Origin: Bog-113 sp963752695 | GTDB taxonomy: Bacteria; Acidobacteriota; Terriglobia; Bryobacterales; Bryobacteraceae | Length of the DNA: 64,000 bases | NCBI GenBank assembly: GCA_963752695.1 | Contig: CAVVZB010000002.1 | Coordinates: 124,001 to 188,000, forward strand | Direction of reading: 5' to 3' | Shown: in pieces, positions 26,311 through 34,824 of the stretch | Layout: each line of letters starts with the position of its first letter | Numbering within the stretch: position 1 is the stretch's first letter | Notes under the pieces: model-generated | Seen by the model: only the letters and a program-made list of their open reading frames with translations | Told to the model about the DNA's origin: nothing | The model's database searches: none | Translations under genes and position numbers: made by a program

Positions 26311-26355
26311 AGTATACCTTTTTCTCACGACCCATACTAAGGTATGGCAAGTGAG
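26311..26355 (-). promoter_or_regulatory. Promoter with a 32-base interrupted palindrome
   Basis: CTCAC (26324-26328), three bases, CCATAC (26332-26337), a four-base centre TAAG, GTATGG (26342-26347), three bases and GTGAG (26351-26355) make a symmetrical two-step inverted repeat. On the minus strand a TATACT hexamer lies eight bases downstream (26316-26311), so the palindrome covers the -35 position, and no good -35 box exists. This geometry fits a dimeric regulator binding at the promoter of the gene at 25834-26253. A terminator is unlikely because neither strand has a T-run after the stem. Confidence 0.55.
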
Positions 26356-26415
26356 ATACCCGGGGATAAAAGCGTCCGGAATTGTGCAATATTGAGCACA
26401 TTTCGGAAAACTTAA

Positions 26416-27042
26416 TCAGCTGTAGTTCGCTGGTATACCAAGTTTCTGTGCCATTCGGATCAAATCAGCCAGGGATTCCGCTTTCATTTTGTGCATCACC
26501 TTGCCGCGATGCATCTTGATCGTCGGCTCACTAACGCCTATTGTGGCGCCAATTTGTTTGTTCAGCAGGCCGCGCACAACCAACTCCAGCACCTCTTGCT
26601 CGCGAGCCGTAAGCGTTTCCTGACGCTCCCTTAATTCTGCCAGTTCGGTCCGGCTTTTGCGAGCTTCGCGATCACGATCCAGCCCCTGCCGAACCGCGTC
26701 GAGTAGATCCTGGTCCCGGAAAGGCTTGGGAAGAAACTCCACGGCGCCGGCCTTGATTGCGCGCACAGACATGGGGATATCTCCGTGAGCGGTGATAAAC
26801 ACGATCGGAACGGAATACTCCGAGTCAGCGAGTTGCTGCTGCAAATCGAGGCCGCTCAATCCAGGAAGGCGGACATCCAAGATGAGGCAAGCGGGACCGC
26901 GTGGCTTCGTGCTGGAAATGAAGTCCTGGGGAGAGGCGAACGTTTCAACCTTAAGACCCACCGACCTCAGCAGATTTTTCAGCGACTCGCGCACGGAAAT
27001 ATCGTCGTCCACCACGAATACAGCAGGTTCTTCAAAAATCAT
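26416..27042 (-). CDS. FixJ/NarL-type response regulator
   Basis: A 208-residue two-domain regulator. Receiver: FVVDDDISVRESLKNLL with Asp11-13, phospho-acceptor Asp56 in LILDVRLPGLSGLDLQ, Thr in FITAHGD, Lys in PKPF near residue 106. Output: LuxR-type helix-turn-helix LTAREQEVLELVVRGLLNKQIGATIGVSEPTIKMHRGKVMHKM near residues 145-190 (listed as its segments). IGVSEPTIKMHRG and SLADLIRMAQKLGI are typical of FixJ relatives. It overlaps the 3' end of the hybrid kinase gene by 11 bases, so the two are almost certainly a cognate pair. Confidence 0.92.
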   Translation of the reverse strand: MIFEEPAVFVVDDDISVRESLKNLLRSVGLKVETFASPQDFISSTKPRGPACLILDVRLPGLSGLDLQQQLADSEYSVPIVFITAHGDIPMSVRAIKAGAVEFLPKPFRDQDLLDAVRQGLDRDREARKSRTELAELRERQETLTAREQEVLELVVRGLLNKQIGATIGVSEPTIKMHRGKVMHKMKAESLADLIRMAQKLGIPANYS

Positions 27043-30000
27043 GGCCGCTTTTCATTTCAGCGGGGAGACTGAATTGGACGGTGAGCCCGGGCAGGGCATC
27101 GCGAGTCGCCCAGATCCGGCCTCCCAGGGTCTCGATGATGGACTGGCTAATTGATAGTCCGAGTCCCATGCCCGTGGGCTTGGTTGTGAAAAATGCATTG
27201 CAGATCTTATCGAGCACTTGGGGGTCAATACCTATCCCAGAATCACGCACAGTAACCAGCACCGCGTTATCGAGAGACTGCGTGCGGACCAGGAGCTCAC
27301 GGGTCCGGTCCGTTACCGAAGCCATTGCTTCACATGCGTTCGTGATCAGATTTAAGATCACCTGCTGCAACAGAACTTTATCACCTTGCACCACCGGAAT
27401 TACGCTCGAAAGATCCAGTTTGACGGATATGTCGAGCTTCTGTAACTCAGCCGCGGTGAGAGCAACGGTTTCGCGAACAAGCTCGCGGAGGTCAAGCGCC
27501 ATTGGTTCACTCGCCTCTTTTTTGACGAATTCCCGGATGCGCCGGGTTACAGCACTCGCCCGGTTGCCATCGCGAACAATTAGCTTCAGAGACTCCCGGG
27601 CTTCGTGGACATCCGGATCGCCAGACTCAAGCCATCGCAAACCGGCTTCGGCATTTGTGATGACGCCGGACAGAGGCTGATTGATTTCATGGGCGATTGA
27701 AGTTGTCAGTTCGCCCATTGTTAGCGCCCTGGCTGTCCGAGCAAGTTCGGCGTTCTTCTCGCGCAGGGCTTTCTGAGATGCCAATGTGAGCTCCTGAGCC
27801 TGTAAGTCAAGCCGACGGCGTTCATGTAACTTACGCTCGGTGATGTCCTCGATGGAGAGTAGAATCAGCCGGCGAGTATGAGTCAGTTGAGGAATTTCGC
27901 GGGCGTTGAACTGCAACGCTCGACGGCCAAGCCCCGGAACTTCGAGCTCGAGAATGACGTCTTCGACACTTGTCTTCCCGGAGAGAACTTCCATGATCAG
28001 AGTGAGTAGGTCCGGGATATCCCACTGATTATTCATCGTCTCATAAAGGAGCTGGTTGGCCGTCTGAGTTTCGGAGACATGGAACGTCGAATAGAACGAG
28101 TTGTTGGCTGATTGGATGCGCAGATCGGAATCAAGGACAAGTAAAGGTTGCCGCACCGTATCAACGATACTTTCGGCATAGCTTTTCGCATCGCGCGCTG
28201 TTTCCTCGGCGGCCTTCAGTTGGGTAACGTCAGTGAAAGTAATAACGACCCCGTCAATTACATCGTGCACGGTGCGGTAAGGCAGGATGCGGGTGAGATA
28301 CCGAAGCCCCTTTGCGCCTCTCACTTCGCGCTCAGAAGGGACCAGCGTTCGGATGACATCCTGAATCTCAACGATCAGATCACCCTCCGAGAAGTGGGCC
28401 GAGAGGTCGGTGACGGGGCGGCCGATATCGCCCGGAATCAGGCGGAATGCTCGCGCGGCGGTGGGCGTAAAACTTCTGATGCGAAACTCCATGTCGAGGA
28501 AAAGCGTAGCGATCTGCGTACTGCTATTGAAATTGCGCAGGTCGCTATTGGCATGGTCGAGTTCGGTTATTCGCCGGTTCAGTTCCGAATTGGTTGTTTC
28601 CAGTTCTTCGTTAGTGGATAGATACTCCTCCCTGGATGTCTCCAATTCCTCGTTAGTGGATTGATACTCCTCGATAGCGGACTTTAGTTCCTCATTGGAA
28701 CTTTCCAACTCCTCGAACATGGCTTGCGCATGTTCGTGCATGGCACGGAGTTCGTTCTCCAAGTGTCGGATCGTATCCTCGGAACTGGTATTGAGGCCAG
28801 AAGCTTCGGCGGCGCCAGAAGCAACGGAAACAGACTCCTCGAACACGATCATGAACAGATTGGAATTGGGAAGTTCAAGGAGAGGAGTCACGGTAAGGTC
28901 GGTGGTTCTTACGCCTGCATCGGTCCGAATCATGATTCCTTTTTGAATGGCGCGCTCGCGGGACCTGGCGGCTTTGTAAAGGGTATTACGCAAGGGGATG
29001 CGGAGCTCTTCGGGCGCCATGCTGATTACGTTGCAATTGGGAGATCCAAGAGCTGGATGGAGATAGTTCCCGATCATGCCGGAGAAATAAACGGCTTCGC
29101 CATCCTCCCCAACGACGACGCACGCTTCGCTGTAATCACGCAAGATGATGCGTTCGAGCTGGCGCGGAAATGCCGCAGGGTCCATTGCCGAGAATCGGGT
29201 CCCGTCACTCCTCGGAGCAACGAAATCCGCAATCGGAAAGCTTGTGACTGGAAGCGGTGAGGTTGTCTTTCTCTGGAAAATACGGTGCCGCGGGTCGATC
29301 GTTTTGAATAGATGCCGGTGGGAGGAAACGTCCTCCGCTGGGCCCAGAAACAGATACCCGCCGGCGCGTAACGCGTAGTGGAAGAGAGCGACGCCCGTCT
29401 GTTGCAGGCCGGTTCCGAGATAGATCATGACGTTACGACAGGAGACAAGGTCCAGACGGGAAAACGGAGGATCTCTAATAAAGCTGTGACTGGTGAATAG
29501 ACAGAGCTCCCGAAGTTCCCGTTTTACTTCGTAAGCTCTATCTTTCTTCTCGAAGAACCGGAGCAGGCGCTCCTCGCTCAAGTCTTCCGCGACACTCTCC
29601 GGGTAGCGACCTTTTCTCGCGAAGTCGAGCCCGCGCTCGTCGATATCGGTTGCAAAGACCTTAATCTGAGGTGGACGATGGAGGGACGACGCATATTCGG
29701 ATAGCAAGATGGCGACAGAATACGCCTCTTCTCCGGACGCGCAGCCCACGACACAAACCCGCACCTGACTCTCGGGTTCCTTGCCGTCGAAAAGTTTCGG
29801 AACTACTTCGTGCTCCAGCGCCGCGAAGGCTTCGGGGTCTCGAAAGAACCGGGTCACGCCGATCAGCAGGTCGTTGAACAGGTGGTCCGCCTCTTTCGGT
29901 TCCTGTTCCATTACGTTGATGTATTGCTCGACGCTTTCGACATGCAGCGCTTTCATGCGGCGATGCAAACGCCGGGTGACCGTATTCTCTTTGTATTCTC

Positions 30001-30652
30001 TAAAATCGTGGCCCGCTCTGCGGCTCAGAAGATCGTGAATCTTAGCTCGCTGGACCTCGTTCATTTCTTCGCGACCGGGGTGGCCGTTGGAAGCGTTGAG
30101 ACTCGAGGCATACTCGATAAGTTTCGCTGGCATCTGCTCGACCGGAAGTATGTAATCCACTTGACCGGTGGAGATCGCACTGCGGGGAATCGCATCGTAC
30201 CGGGCCGATTCGGCGGTTTGCGCCATGGCCACGCCGCCGGCTACTTTGATGGCCCGCAAACCGAGGGTGCCATCGCTGCCGGTGCCCGAAAGAACGATGC
30301 AGACCGCGTTTTCGCCACAATCCTGCGCAAGTGAGGAGAAAAGGGCGTCGATCTGCATCCGGGCGCCCCGGGGTGTTGCAGGAGGAGTGACGCGGAGTCT
30401 GCCGTCCTGGATGGTGAGAGTGGCGTTGGGCGGAATAATGTAGACCCGGTTTGGGAAAACCGGAACGCCGTCACTGGCCTCTTCGACTTCCATGTCGGTG
30501 CACCTTGCCAGCAACTCGGAAAGAACGCTGGGGTGATCGGGTGCAAGATGCTGGACGACCACGAACCCGATTCCAGCATCGGGCGGCATGTGCCAGAAGA
30601 ATTTTTCCAAGGCTTCCAGGCCGCCGGCTGAAGCACCAAGCGCCGCAATCAC
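27032..30652 (-). CDS. CheB-CheR-PAS-histidine kinase hybrid
   Basis: A 1,206-residue multi-domain sensor. CheB methylesterase at about 1-175: GASAGG with catalytic Ser8, VVVQHLAPDH with His35, SGTGSDGTLG with the Asp. CheR methyltransferase at about 195-460: NTVTRRLHRRMKAL, VTRFFRDPEAF, VVGCASGEEAYS, SRLDLVSCRNVMIYL. A coiled coil at about 635-705 with repeated STNEELETS/T heptads, then two PAS-like domains (about 705-930), and a kinase: H-box SIAHEINQPLSGVITNAEAG near 985, N-box NLITNACEAM, G-boxes DSGIGIDP and GMGLGLSIS. Start GTG at 30652; an in-frame TGA stands 12 codons upstream. No transmembrane segment, so cytoplasmic. It probably phosphorylates the overlapping FixJ-type regulator. 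Confidence 0.92.
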   Translation of the reverse strand: MIAALGASAGGLEALEKFFWHMPPDAGIGFVVVQHLAPDHPSVLSELLARCTDMEVEEASDGVPVFPNRVYIIPPNATLTIQDGRLRVTPPATPRGARMQIDALFSSLAQDCGENAVCIVLSGTGSDGTLGLRAIKVAGGVAMAQTAESARYDAIPRSAISTGQVDYILPVEQMPAKLIEYASSLNASNGHPGREEMNEVQRAKIHDLLSRRAGHDFREYKENTVTRRLHRRMKALHVESVEQYINVMEQEPKEADHLFNDLLIGVTRFFRDPEAFAALEHEVVPKLFDGKEPESQVRVCVVGCASGEEAYSVAILLSEYASSLHRPPQIKVFATDIDERGLDFARKGRYPESVAEDLSEERLLRFFEKKDRAYEVKRELRELCLFTSHSFIRDPPFSRLDLVSCRNVMIYLGTGLQQTGVALFHYALRAGGYLFLGPAEDVSSHRHLFKTIDPRHRIFQRKTTSPLPVTSFPIADFVAPRSDGTRFSAMDPAAFPRQLERIILRDYSEACVVVGEDGEAVYFSGMIGNYLHPALGSPNCNVISMAPEELRIPLRNTLYKAARSRERAIQKGIMIRTDAGVRTTDLTVTPLLELPNSNLFMIVFEESVSVASGAAEASGLNTSSEDTIRHLENELRAMHEHAQAMFEELESSNEELKSAIEEYQSTNEELETSREEYLSTNEELETTNSELNRRITELDHANSDLRNFNSSTQIATLFLDMEFRIRSFTPTAARAFRLIPGDIGRPVTDLSAHFSEGDLIVEIQDVIRTLVPSEREVRGAKGLRYLTRILPYRTVHDVIDGVVITFTDVTQLKAAEETARDAKSYAESIVDTVRQPLLVLDSDLRIQSANNSFYSTFHVSETQTANQLLYETMNNQWDIPDLLTLIMEVLSGKTSVEDVILELEVPGLGRRALQFNAREIPQLTHTRRLILLSIEDITERKLHERRRLDLQAQELTLASQKALREKNAELARTARALTMGELTTSIAHEINQPLSGVITNAEAGLRWLESGDPDVHEARESLKLIVRDGNRASAVTRRIREFVKKEASEPMALDLRELVRETVALTAAELQKLDISVKLDLSSVIPVVQGDKVLLQQVILNLITNACEAMASVTDRTRELLVRTQSLDNAVLVTVRDSGIGIDPQVLDKICNAFFTTKPTGMGLGLSISQSIIETLGGRIWATRDALPGLTVQFSLPAEMKSGHDF

Positions 30653-30796
30653 GAACTCGGATGTTTGGCTCAGGCCGCCCTCGATTCAGTGATTCCGTTC
30701 TCAGTTAGACGACGCGGAGGAGAGAAACGGCACCACTTGTAATACAGGTACCTATCTATTGTGAGCCAATGGCGGGCGGTTCGCAAGACTGGGGCC

Positions 30797-31189
30797 TTAT
30801 AGGTGTGGGAATTCGGCTTTGATGAACGGCTTCACGCCCTGAGGGCCCACGAGTGTCAGAAGCCAATAGGCTTGATTGCCGGACGGCGCCAGTTGGAGTG
30901 AAAGGAATGGGCAACAGAGCCGCTCCATGCGGACCCATTCGGCGGCCTCGGAAAGAGTGACGGCTTTACTGTCAACTTCAAAGACGTAGCCGTGTGCGAT
31001 CTCACGGCGGTTATGGATCGACGTGCGGATACGTTTCACCAGCTCGTTATACCGGGGCCGTTGGGCTGCGCTAATCCCTCTTAAATTACAGGCAAAGACA
31101 GGGGCGGCGATCATCTCGGTGATTGCTTCATCGGAGGCGCACATAATGAGGCAAATAAAGGAAGCGAGTACGGTGGTTGCCATGGACAT
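30797..31189 (-). CDS. Small CCPF-motif protein controlled by a MerR-type promoter
   Basis: A 130-residue protein from the first ATG, or 105 residues from the ATG at 31114. The core has ACNLRGISAAQRPRYNELVKRI, a central GYVFEVDS strand and MERLCCPFLSLQL (Cys92-Cys93 in the long form), ending GPQGVKPFIKAEF. I recall similar short proteins beside MerR genes, but no function. The long form has a hydrophobic N-terminus (TTVLASFICLIMCA) that could be a signal peptide; however, the mapped promoter would start transcription at about 31189, leaving no leader, so the shorter form is as likely. The paired cysteines and the MerR link suggest a metal- or thiol-related role. Confidence 0.68.
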   Translation of the reverse strand: MSMATTVLASFICLIMCASDEAITEMIAAPVFACNLRGISAAQRPRYNELVKRIRTSIHNRREIAHGYVFEVDSKAVTLSEAAEWVRMERLCCPFLSLQLAPSGNQAYWLLTLVGPQGVKPFIKAEFPHL

Positions 31190-31195
31190 GATCCC

Positions 31196-31226
31196 ACTGT
31201 AAGACTTGAAGCTGGCTTTAAGTCAA
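31196..31226 (-). promoter_or_regulatory. MerR-family promoter/operator with 19-base spacer
   Basis: On the minus strand TTGACT (31226-31221) and TACAGT (31201-31196) are 19 bases apart, the over-long spacing that MerR activators correct by DNA distortion. Centred in the spacer on the plus strand, GACTTGAAGC (31203-31212) and GCTTTAAGTC (31215-31224) form a ten-base inverted repeat with one mismatch and a two-base centre. It drives the CCPF gene and overlaps the leader of merR-like gene 31236-31628, so autoregulation is expected. Confidence 0.8.
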
Positions 31227-31235
31227 GGAGCGTTC

Positions 31236-31628
31236 GTGACAATAGGCAGACTGGCGTTTGCGAGCGGCGTGCCCGCCTCGACGATTCGCTATTGGGAGAG
31301 CATTGGCGTGTTACCGAAAGCGGCACGCAGTGGTGGACAGCGGCGCTACAGGCCGGACGCGATTGATCGAGTGGCCGCGCTCAAGCTGGCGCAGTCCTGC
31401 GGGTTTCGTTTGGCAGAGATGCGCTATTTGCAGCAGGGAATTGGAAGCGACGTTCCGCCCGCTACACGGTGGGGAGAACTGGCGCGCAAGAAACACCGGG
31501 AACTCGATGATGAGTTTGCCCGGCTTACAACGATGCGGCGGCTTGTGGATCGCGTTATGCAGTGCCGGTGTGCGGACCTGCCGGAGTGCGGGCGGATTGC
31601 CGCCTCCGTGATGGCCAGGTCGCACTAA
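31236..31628 (+). CDS. MerR-family metal- or thiol-responsive regulator
   Basis: A 130-residue MerR activator. The winged helix-turn-helix is complete: TIGRLAFASGVPASTIRYWESIGVLP, then SGGQRRYRPDAIDRVAALKLAQSCGF. A dimer helix follows, and the effector site is CRCADLPECG near residues 108-117, a C-x-C-x5-C arrangement used by metal-sensing MerR proteins. The start is the GTG at 31236, five bases after AAGGAG; an earlier ATG would place the start inside the operator. The divergent CCPF gene is its evident target. Effector not determinable from sequence; being next to arsenic genes does not make it arsenic-specific. Confidence 0.85.
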   Translation: MTIGRLAFASGVPASTIRYWESIGVLPKAARSGGQRRYRPDAIDRVAALKLAQSCGFRLAEMRYLQQGIGSDVPPATRWGELARKKHRELDDEFARLTTMRRLVDRVMQCRCADLPECGRIAASVMARSH

Positions 31629-31710
31629 GGTCTCTACGGCGAGTTAGGCTGGCCCCTTGCGCTTCTTCGATACTTCCATTATTGTAGAAATACGGAGGGC
31701 GCTGACTAAC

Positions 31711-32061
31711 ATGGCGAAGAAGAAGCAGATGGATGAGGACGTTCCGCGCTTTGCAGACATGTTCTCGGCGCTCGGGACCGAACCGCGCTTGCGCATCATG
31801 CGCTTGTTGCTGTCGGCGCATCCAGAGGGCATGGTGGTGGGCGACATCATCGCGGAGCTGAGCGTTACCGCTTCTACGCTGTCCCATCATCTGGAAAAGC
31901 TTAAAAACGAGGATTTGGTGAAGGTCCAGCGCGAAAGTACTTTTCTGCGGTATTCGGCCAACGCAGAAGCTTTGCAGGAACTCCTCGGGTTCCTTTACGC
32001 CGAATGCTGCACCCGTAATAAGGCGGTCGAACCGCAGGCGATCGTGAGCCTGTGCCGGTAG
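31711..32061 (+). CDS. arsR: ArsR-family repressor
   Basis: A 116-residue winged-helix repressor at the head of the arsenic operon. Helix-turn-helix: FADMFSALGTEPRLRIMRLLLSA, VGDIIAELSVTASTLSHHLEKLKNEDLV, then a beta wing with VQRESTFLRYSANAEAL. The classical ELCVCDL metal motif of E. coli ArsR is absent (GDIIAEL instead); cysteines are at the C-terminus (AECCTRNKAV), a likely arsenite site as in other ArsR subclasses. The ATG at 31711 follows GGAGG. Upstream, around 31666-31700, TTCGATACTTC and GAAATACGGAG are partly inverse and could be the operator. Confidence 0.88.
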   Translation: MAKKKQMDEDVPRFADMFSALGTEPRLRIMRLLLSAHPEGMVVGDIIAELSVTASTLSHHLEKLKNEDLVKVQRESTFLRYSANAEALQELLGFLYAECCTRNKAVEPQAIVSLCR

Positions 32062-32081
32062 GAATAAAAAGGAGCAAAACT

Positions 32082-32924
32082 ATGGAAATTAAAGAAGTTG
32101 TCAGAGAAAAATACGGGCAGGCGGCGCTGCGCGTCCAGTCCGGCGCGGGCAATTCCTGTTGCGGCGGGGCGTCGGCGCTCGAAGATTGCTGCGACCCGAT
32201 TACTTCAAACCTTTATGACGCCACGCAGGAAGGCGAAGTGCCGGACACGGCTATGAAAGCCTCGCTCGGCTGCGGCAATCCTACGGCGTTGGCGGAATTG
32301 AAAGCCGGTGAAACGGTCCTTGATCTCGGTTCCGGCGGCGGCATTGATGTGCTGCTATCGGCCCGGCGCGTGGGCCCAACCGGAAAAGCTTACGGGCTCG
32401 ATATGACCGAAGAAATGCTTGCGCTCGCGGAGGAGAACAAGCGCAAGAGCGGCCTGAGCAATGCCGAGTTCTTGAAGGGCGAGATCGAACATATTCCGCT
32501 GCCGGACAACAGCGTGGACGTAATCATTTCCAACTGCGTGATTAACTTGTCCGGCGATAAGGATCGGGTGTTGCATGAGGCGTTCCGCGTTCTCAAGCCG
32601 GGTGGCCGCCTGGCAGTTTCCGATGTCGTGGTGCGCGGTCACGTGCCTGCCGAGATCAAGAAGAATATGGAGCTTTGGGTGGGCTGCGTGGCTGGCGCGT
32701 TGAGCGATGACGAATACGTGGCCAAGCTTGGCAAGGCCGGTTTCGACAAGATCGAGATTGAGCCGACGCGCGTCTATAGCGTTGACGACGCGCGGACGTT
32801 CCTTGCCAGGCAGGGGCTCGATGTCGATGCGCTGGCAAAGCAAGTCGAGGGCAAATTTATCAGCGCGTTCATCCGGGCAGAAAAGACCGCTACCGCTTGT
32901 TGTGCGCCCGGCTGCTGCGCGTAA
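32082..32924 (+). CDS. arsM: Arsenite S-adenosylmethionine methyltransferase
   Basis: Methylates As(III) to volatile or less toxic methylarsenicals. The 280-residue protein begins at the ATG preceded by AAAAGGAGC. SAM-binding motif I is LDLGSGGGIDVLLSA near residue 86; the arsenic-binding cysteines typical of ArsM are found in SLGCGNPTAL (about residue 64), SNCVINLS and GCVAGAL; an N-terminal SCCGGASALEDCCD and a C-terminal TACCAPGCCA add cysteine pairs. The family's KYGQAALRV start is present. The gene lies between arsR and acr3, one operon. Confidence 0.93.
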   Translation: MEIKEVVREKYGQAALRVQSGAGNSCCGGASALEDCCDPITSNLYDATQEGEVPDTAMKASLGCGNPTALAELKAGETVLDLGSGGGIDVLLSARRVGPTGKAYGLDMTEEMLALAEENKRKSGLSNAEFLKGEIEHIPLPDNSVDVIISNCVINLSGDKDRVLHEAFRVLKPGGRLAVSDVVVRGHVPAEIKKNMELWVGCVAGALSDDEYVAKLGKAGFDKIEIEPTRVYSVDDARTFLARQGLDVDALAKQVEGKFISAFIRAEKTATACCAPGCCA

Positions 32925-32934
32925 GGACATAATG

Positions 32935-34026
32935 ATGGCGCAAACCATCACGTCCAAACCCGTATCGACCGCGAGCGGGCTAGGTTTTTTCGAGCGTTAC
33001 CTGTCCTTATGGGTGGCTCTCTGCATGGCGGCGGGCATTGTCCTTGGCAAGCTGCTGCCCGGCGCGATCGCCAGCCTGCGCCGGGTCGAATTCGGCAAAG
33101 GCAGCCAGATCAATGCACCCATCGCGGTGCTGATCTGGCTGATGATCACACCGATGATGATGAAGGTCGATTTCTCATCCGTGAAGAATGTCGGGCGGCG
33201 GCCTGCCGGTCTGCTGGTGACGCTGTTTATCAATTGGGTCGTCAAGCCGTTCTCGATGGCGCTGCTGGCATGGGCTTTTTTCAGGATCATCTTTGCGGCC
33301 TTCATCACGTCCGCCGAAGCGGACCAATACATTGCAGGCTGCATTATTCTGGCCGCTGCACCTTGTACGGCAATGGTCTTTGTCTGGAGTCACCTGACGA
33401 AAGGGGATGCAGCCTATACGCTCGTGCAGGTGTCAGTAAATGATCTGATCATGCTAGTGCTGTTCGTGCCAATCGTGCAGTTCTTGGTCCATGGCGCATC
33501 GTCGCTGACGGTTCCTTTCAACGTGCTGCTAACCTCCGTGCTGGTGTTTATCGTCGTGCCGCTGCTGGCCGGGGTGCTGCTGCGGTCCCTGCTCGTAAGA
33601 AGTCGCGGGCCGGTATGGTTTGAAGGCGTGTTGCTGCCCAAATTCGCGCCGGTCACAATTGCGGCGCTGCTCGGTACGCTCGTTCTGATCTTCGCCTTTC
33701 AGGCCGATAACATCACAGGCCGCTTTTCGCATGTGGTGCTAATCGCCATTCCCATCACCTTGCAGGTTTACCTCAATGCGGGCCTTGCTTATGGGCTGAT
33801 GAAATGGCTGAAGGTCGAGCACTCGGTAGCCGCGCCCGGGGCGCTGATCGGCGCGTCCAATTTCTTCGAGCTGGCTGTGGCGACGGCTATCGCCTTGTTC
33901 GGACCGGAATCCGGTGCGGCGCTGGCAACAGTCGTCGGTGTTCTGGTCGAAGTGCCGGTGATGCTGTCCGTTTGCGCCGCTTGCAATCGTACCCGGCATT
34001 GGTTTCCCGCGGAGCAAGTGAGCTGA
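32935..34026 (+). CDS. acr3: Arsenite efflux permease Acr3
   Basis: A 363-residue ten-helix transporter that expels arsenite. Family markers: FERYLSLWVALCMAAGIVLGKLLP, then PIAVLIWLMITPMMMKVDF, and AAPCTAMVFVWSHLTKGDAAYTLVQV with the essential Cys144. C-terminal helices with SVAAPGALIGASNFFELAVATAIALFG complete it. ATG at 32935 (an ATG three bases earlier is possible); AAGGA lies seven bases before. Spaced ten bases after arsM and two bases before arsC. Confidence 0.95.
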   Translation: MAQTITSKPVSTASGLGFFERYLSLWVALCMAAGIVLGKLLPGAIASLRRVEFGKGSQINAPIAVLIWLMITPMMMKVDFSSVKNVGRRPAGLLVTLFINWVVKPFSMALLAWAFFRIIFAAFITSAEADQYIAGCIILAAAPCTAMVFVWSHLTKGDAAYTLVQVSVNDLIMLVLFVPIVQFLVHGASSLTVPFNVLLTSVLVFIVVPLLAGVLLRSLLVRSRGPVWFEGVLLPKFAPVTIAALLGTLVLIFAFQADNITGRFSHVVLIAIPITLQVYLNAGLAYGLMKWLKVEHSVAAPGALIGASNFFELAVATAIALFGPESGAALATVVGVLVEVPVMLSVCAACNRTRHWFPAEQVS

Positions 34027-34028
34027 GC

Positions 34029-34448
34029 ATGCAAAAGCATCGTGTGTTGATCCTCTGTACCGGCAATTCGGCGCGCAGCCAAATGGCCGAAGGGCTGTTG
34101 CGCCACGATGCCGGGGAACGGTTCGAGGTGGAAAGCGCCGGAACCAAACCGGGCATTGTCAGGCCGGAAGCCATTGCCGCGATGCAAGAGCTGGACATTG
34201 ATATTTCCGGCCACCGCTCCAAGCATGTCGATGAATTCGAGGGCCAGCGATTCGATTACGTGATTACGGTTTGCGACAACGCCAAGGAAGGCTGCCCGGT
34301 GTTCTTCGGCGCAGCCAAAAAGCTGCATCACAGCTTTGACGATCCGCCGCCCGCTTCGGAAGGGACGGACGGGGAGCGCATGGCGATTTTCCGGCGCGTC
34401 CGTGATGAACTGCGGGCCTATCTGGCCGATTTTGCCAAACCAATTTGA
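34029..34448 (+). CDS. arsC: Arsenate reductase, thioredoxin-coupled type
   Basis: A 139-residue low-molecular-weight-phosphatase-fold arsenate reductase. The P-loop is CTGNSARSQM with Cys10, and the redox pair Cys82 and Cys89 lies in VCDNAKEGCP; these are the same positions as in the staphylococcal pI258 enzyme, so the thioredoxin-coupled triple-cysteine mechanism should hold. It reduces arsenate to arsenite, which Acr3 exports or ArsM methylates. Start ATG two bases after the acr3 stop. Confidence 0.95.
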   Translation: MQKHRVLILCTGNSARSQMAEGLLRHDAGERFEVESAGTKPGIVRPEAIAAMQELDIDISGHRSKHVDEFEGQRFDYVITVCDNAKEGCPVFFGAAKKLHHSFDDPPPASEGTDGERMAIFRRVRDELRAYLADFAKPI

Positions 34449-34523
34449 CGGGACGCGGACTACCCTCTGTGAGACTCCGGGGCGGATCGGACAAAAGCAG
34501 CATCCGCGTGACACGACTGAACA

Positions 34524-34824
34524 ATGTCAGACGTGGCGATTCAAGCGACTGAGGCGCGGCGCCCGGTGTGGCGCATAGGGTTTGACCGCAACGAGTTATC
34601 GGGGGCCTTTGGCGACATTGGGACTGATTTTCCGCCTATCATTGGCATGGTCGTTGCGGCCAAAGTGGACCCCGGTAGTACGCTCGCCATGTACGGTCTT
34701 ATGCAAAATTCTCACCGGCGTCTTTTAGGGCATGGCGATGCCTGCGCAACCGCTTAAGGCTATGGCGGTACTGATCATCGCGCAGAAAGTGAGCGGAAAC
34801 GTTTTGTATGGCGGCGGGCTTGCC
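34524..34824 (+). pseudogene. Remnant of a MOT1-type molybdate/sulfate transporter
   Basis: The N-terminus of an MFS_MOT1-like permease is plain: FDRNELSGAFGDIGTDFPPIIGMVV, then STLAMYGLMQ. After that the expected sequence (ILTGVF, then GMAMPAQPLKAMAVLIIAQKVSGN) continues only one base on, around 34703-34708, and within the shifted frame a TAG follows GVF. From about 34824 similarity stops and the remaining two-thirds of the gene is missing. Thus a frameshift, a nonsense codon and a 3' deletion: an old, non-functional copy. It sits just downstream of arsC. Confidence 0.8.

Noticed and set aside
28600..28690. Short tandem DNA repeat in the hybrid kinase gene
   Set aside because: The repeat unit is a multiple of three and encodes heptads of a coiled coil, so it is protein structure, not a separate DNA element.
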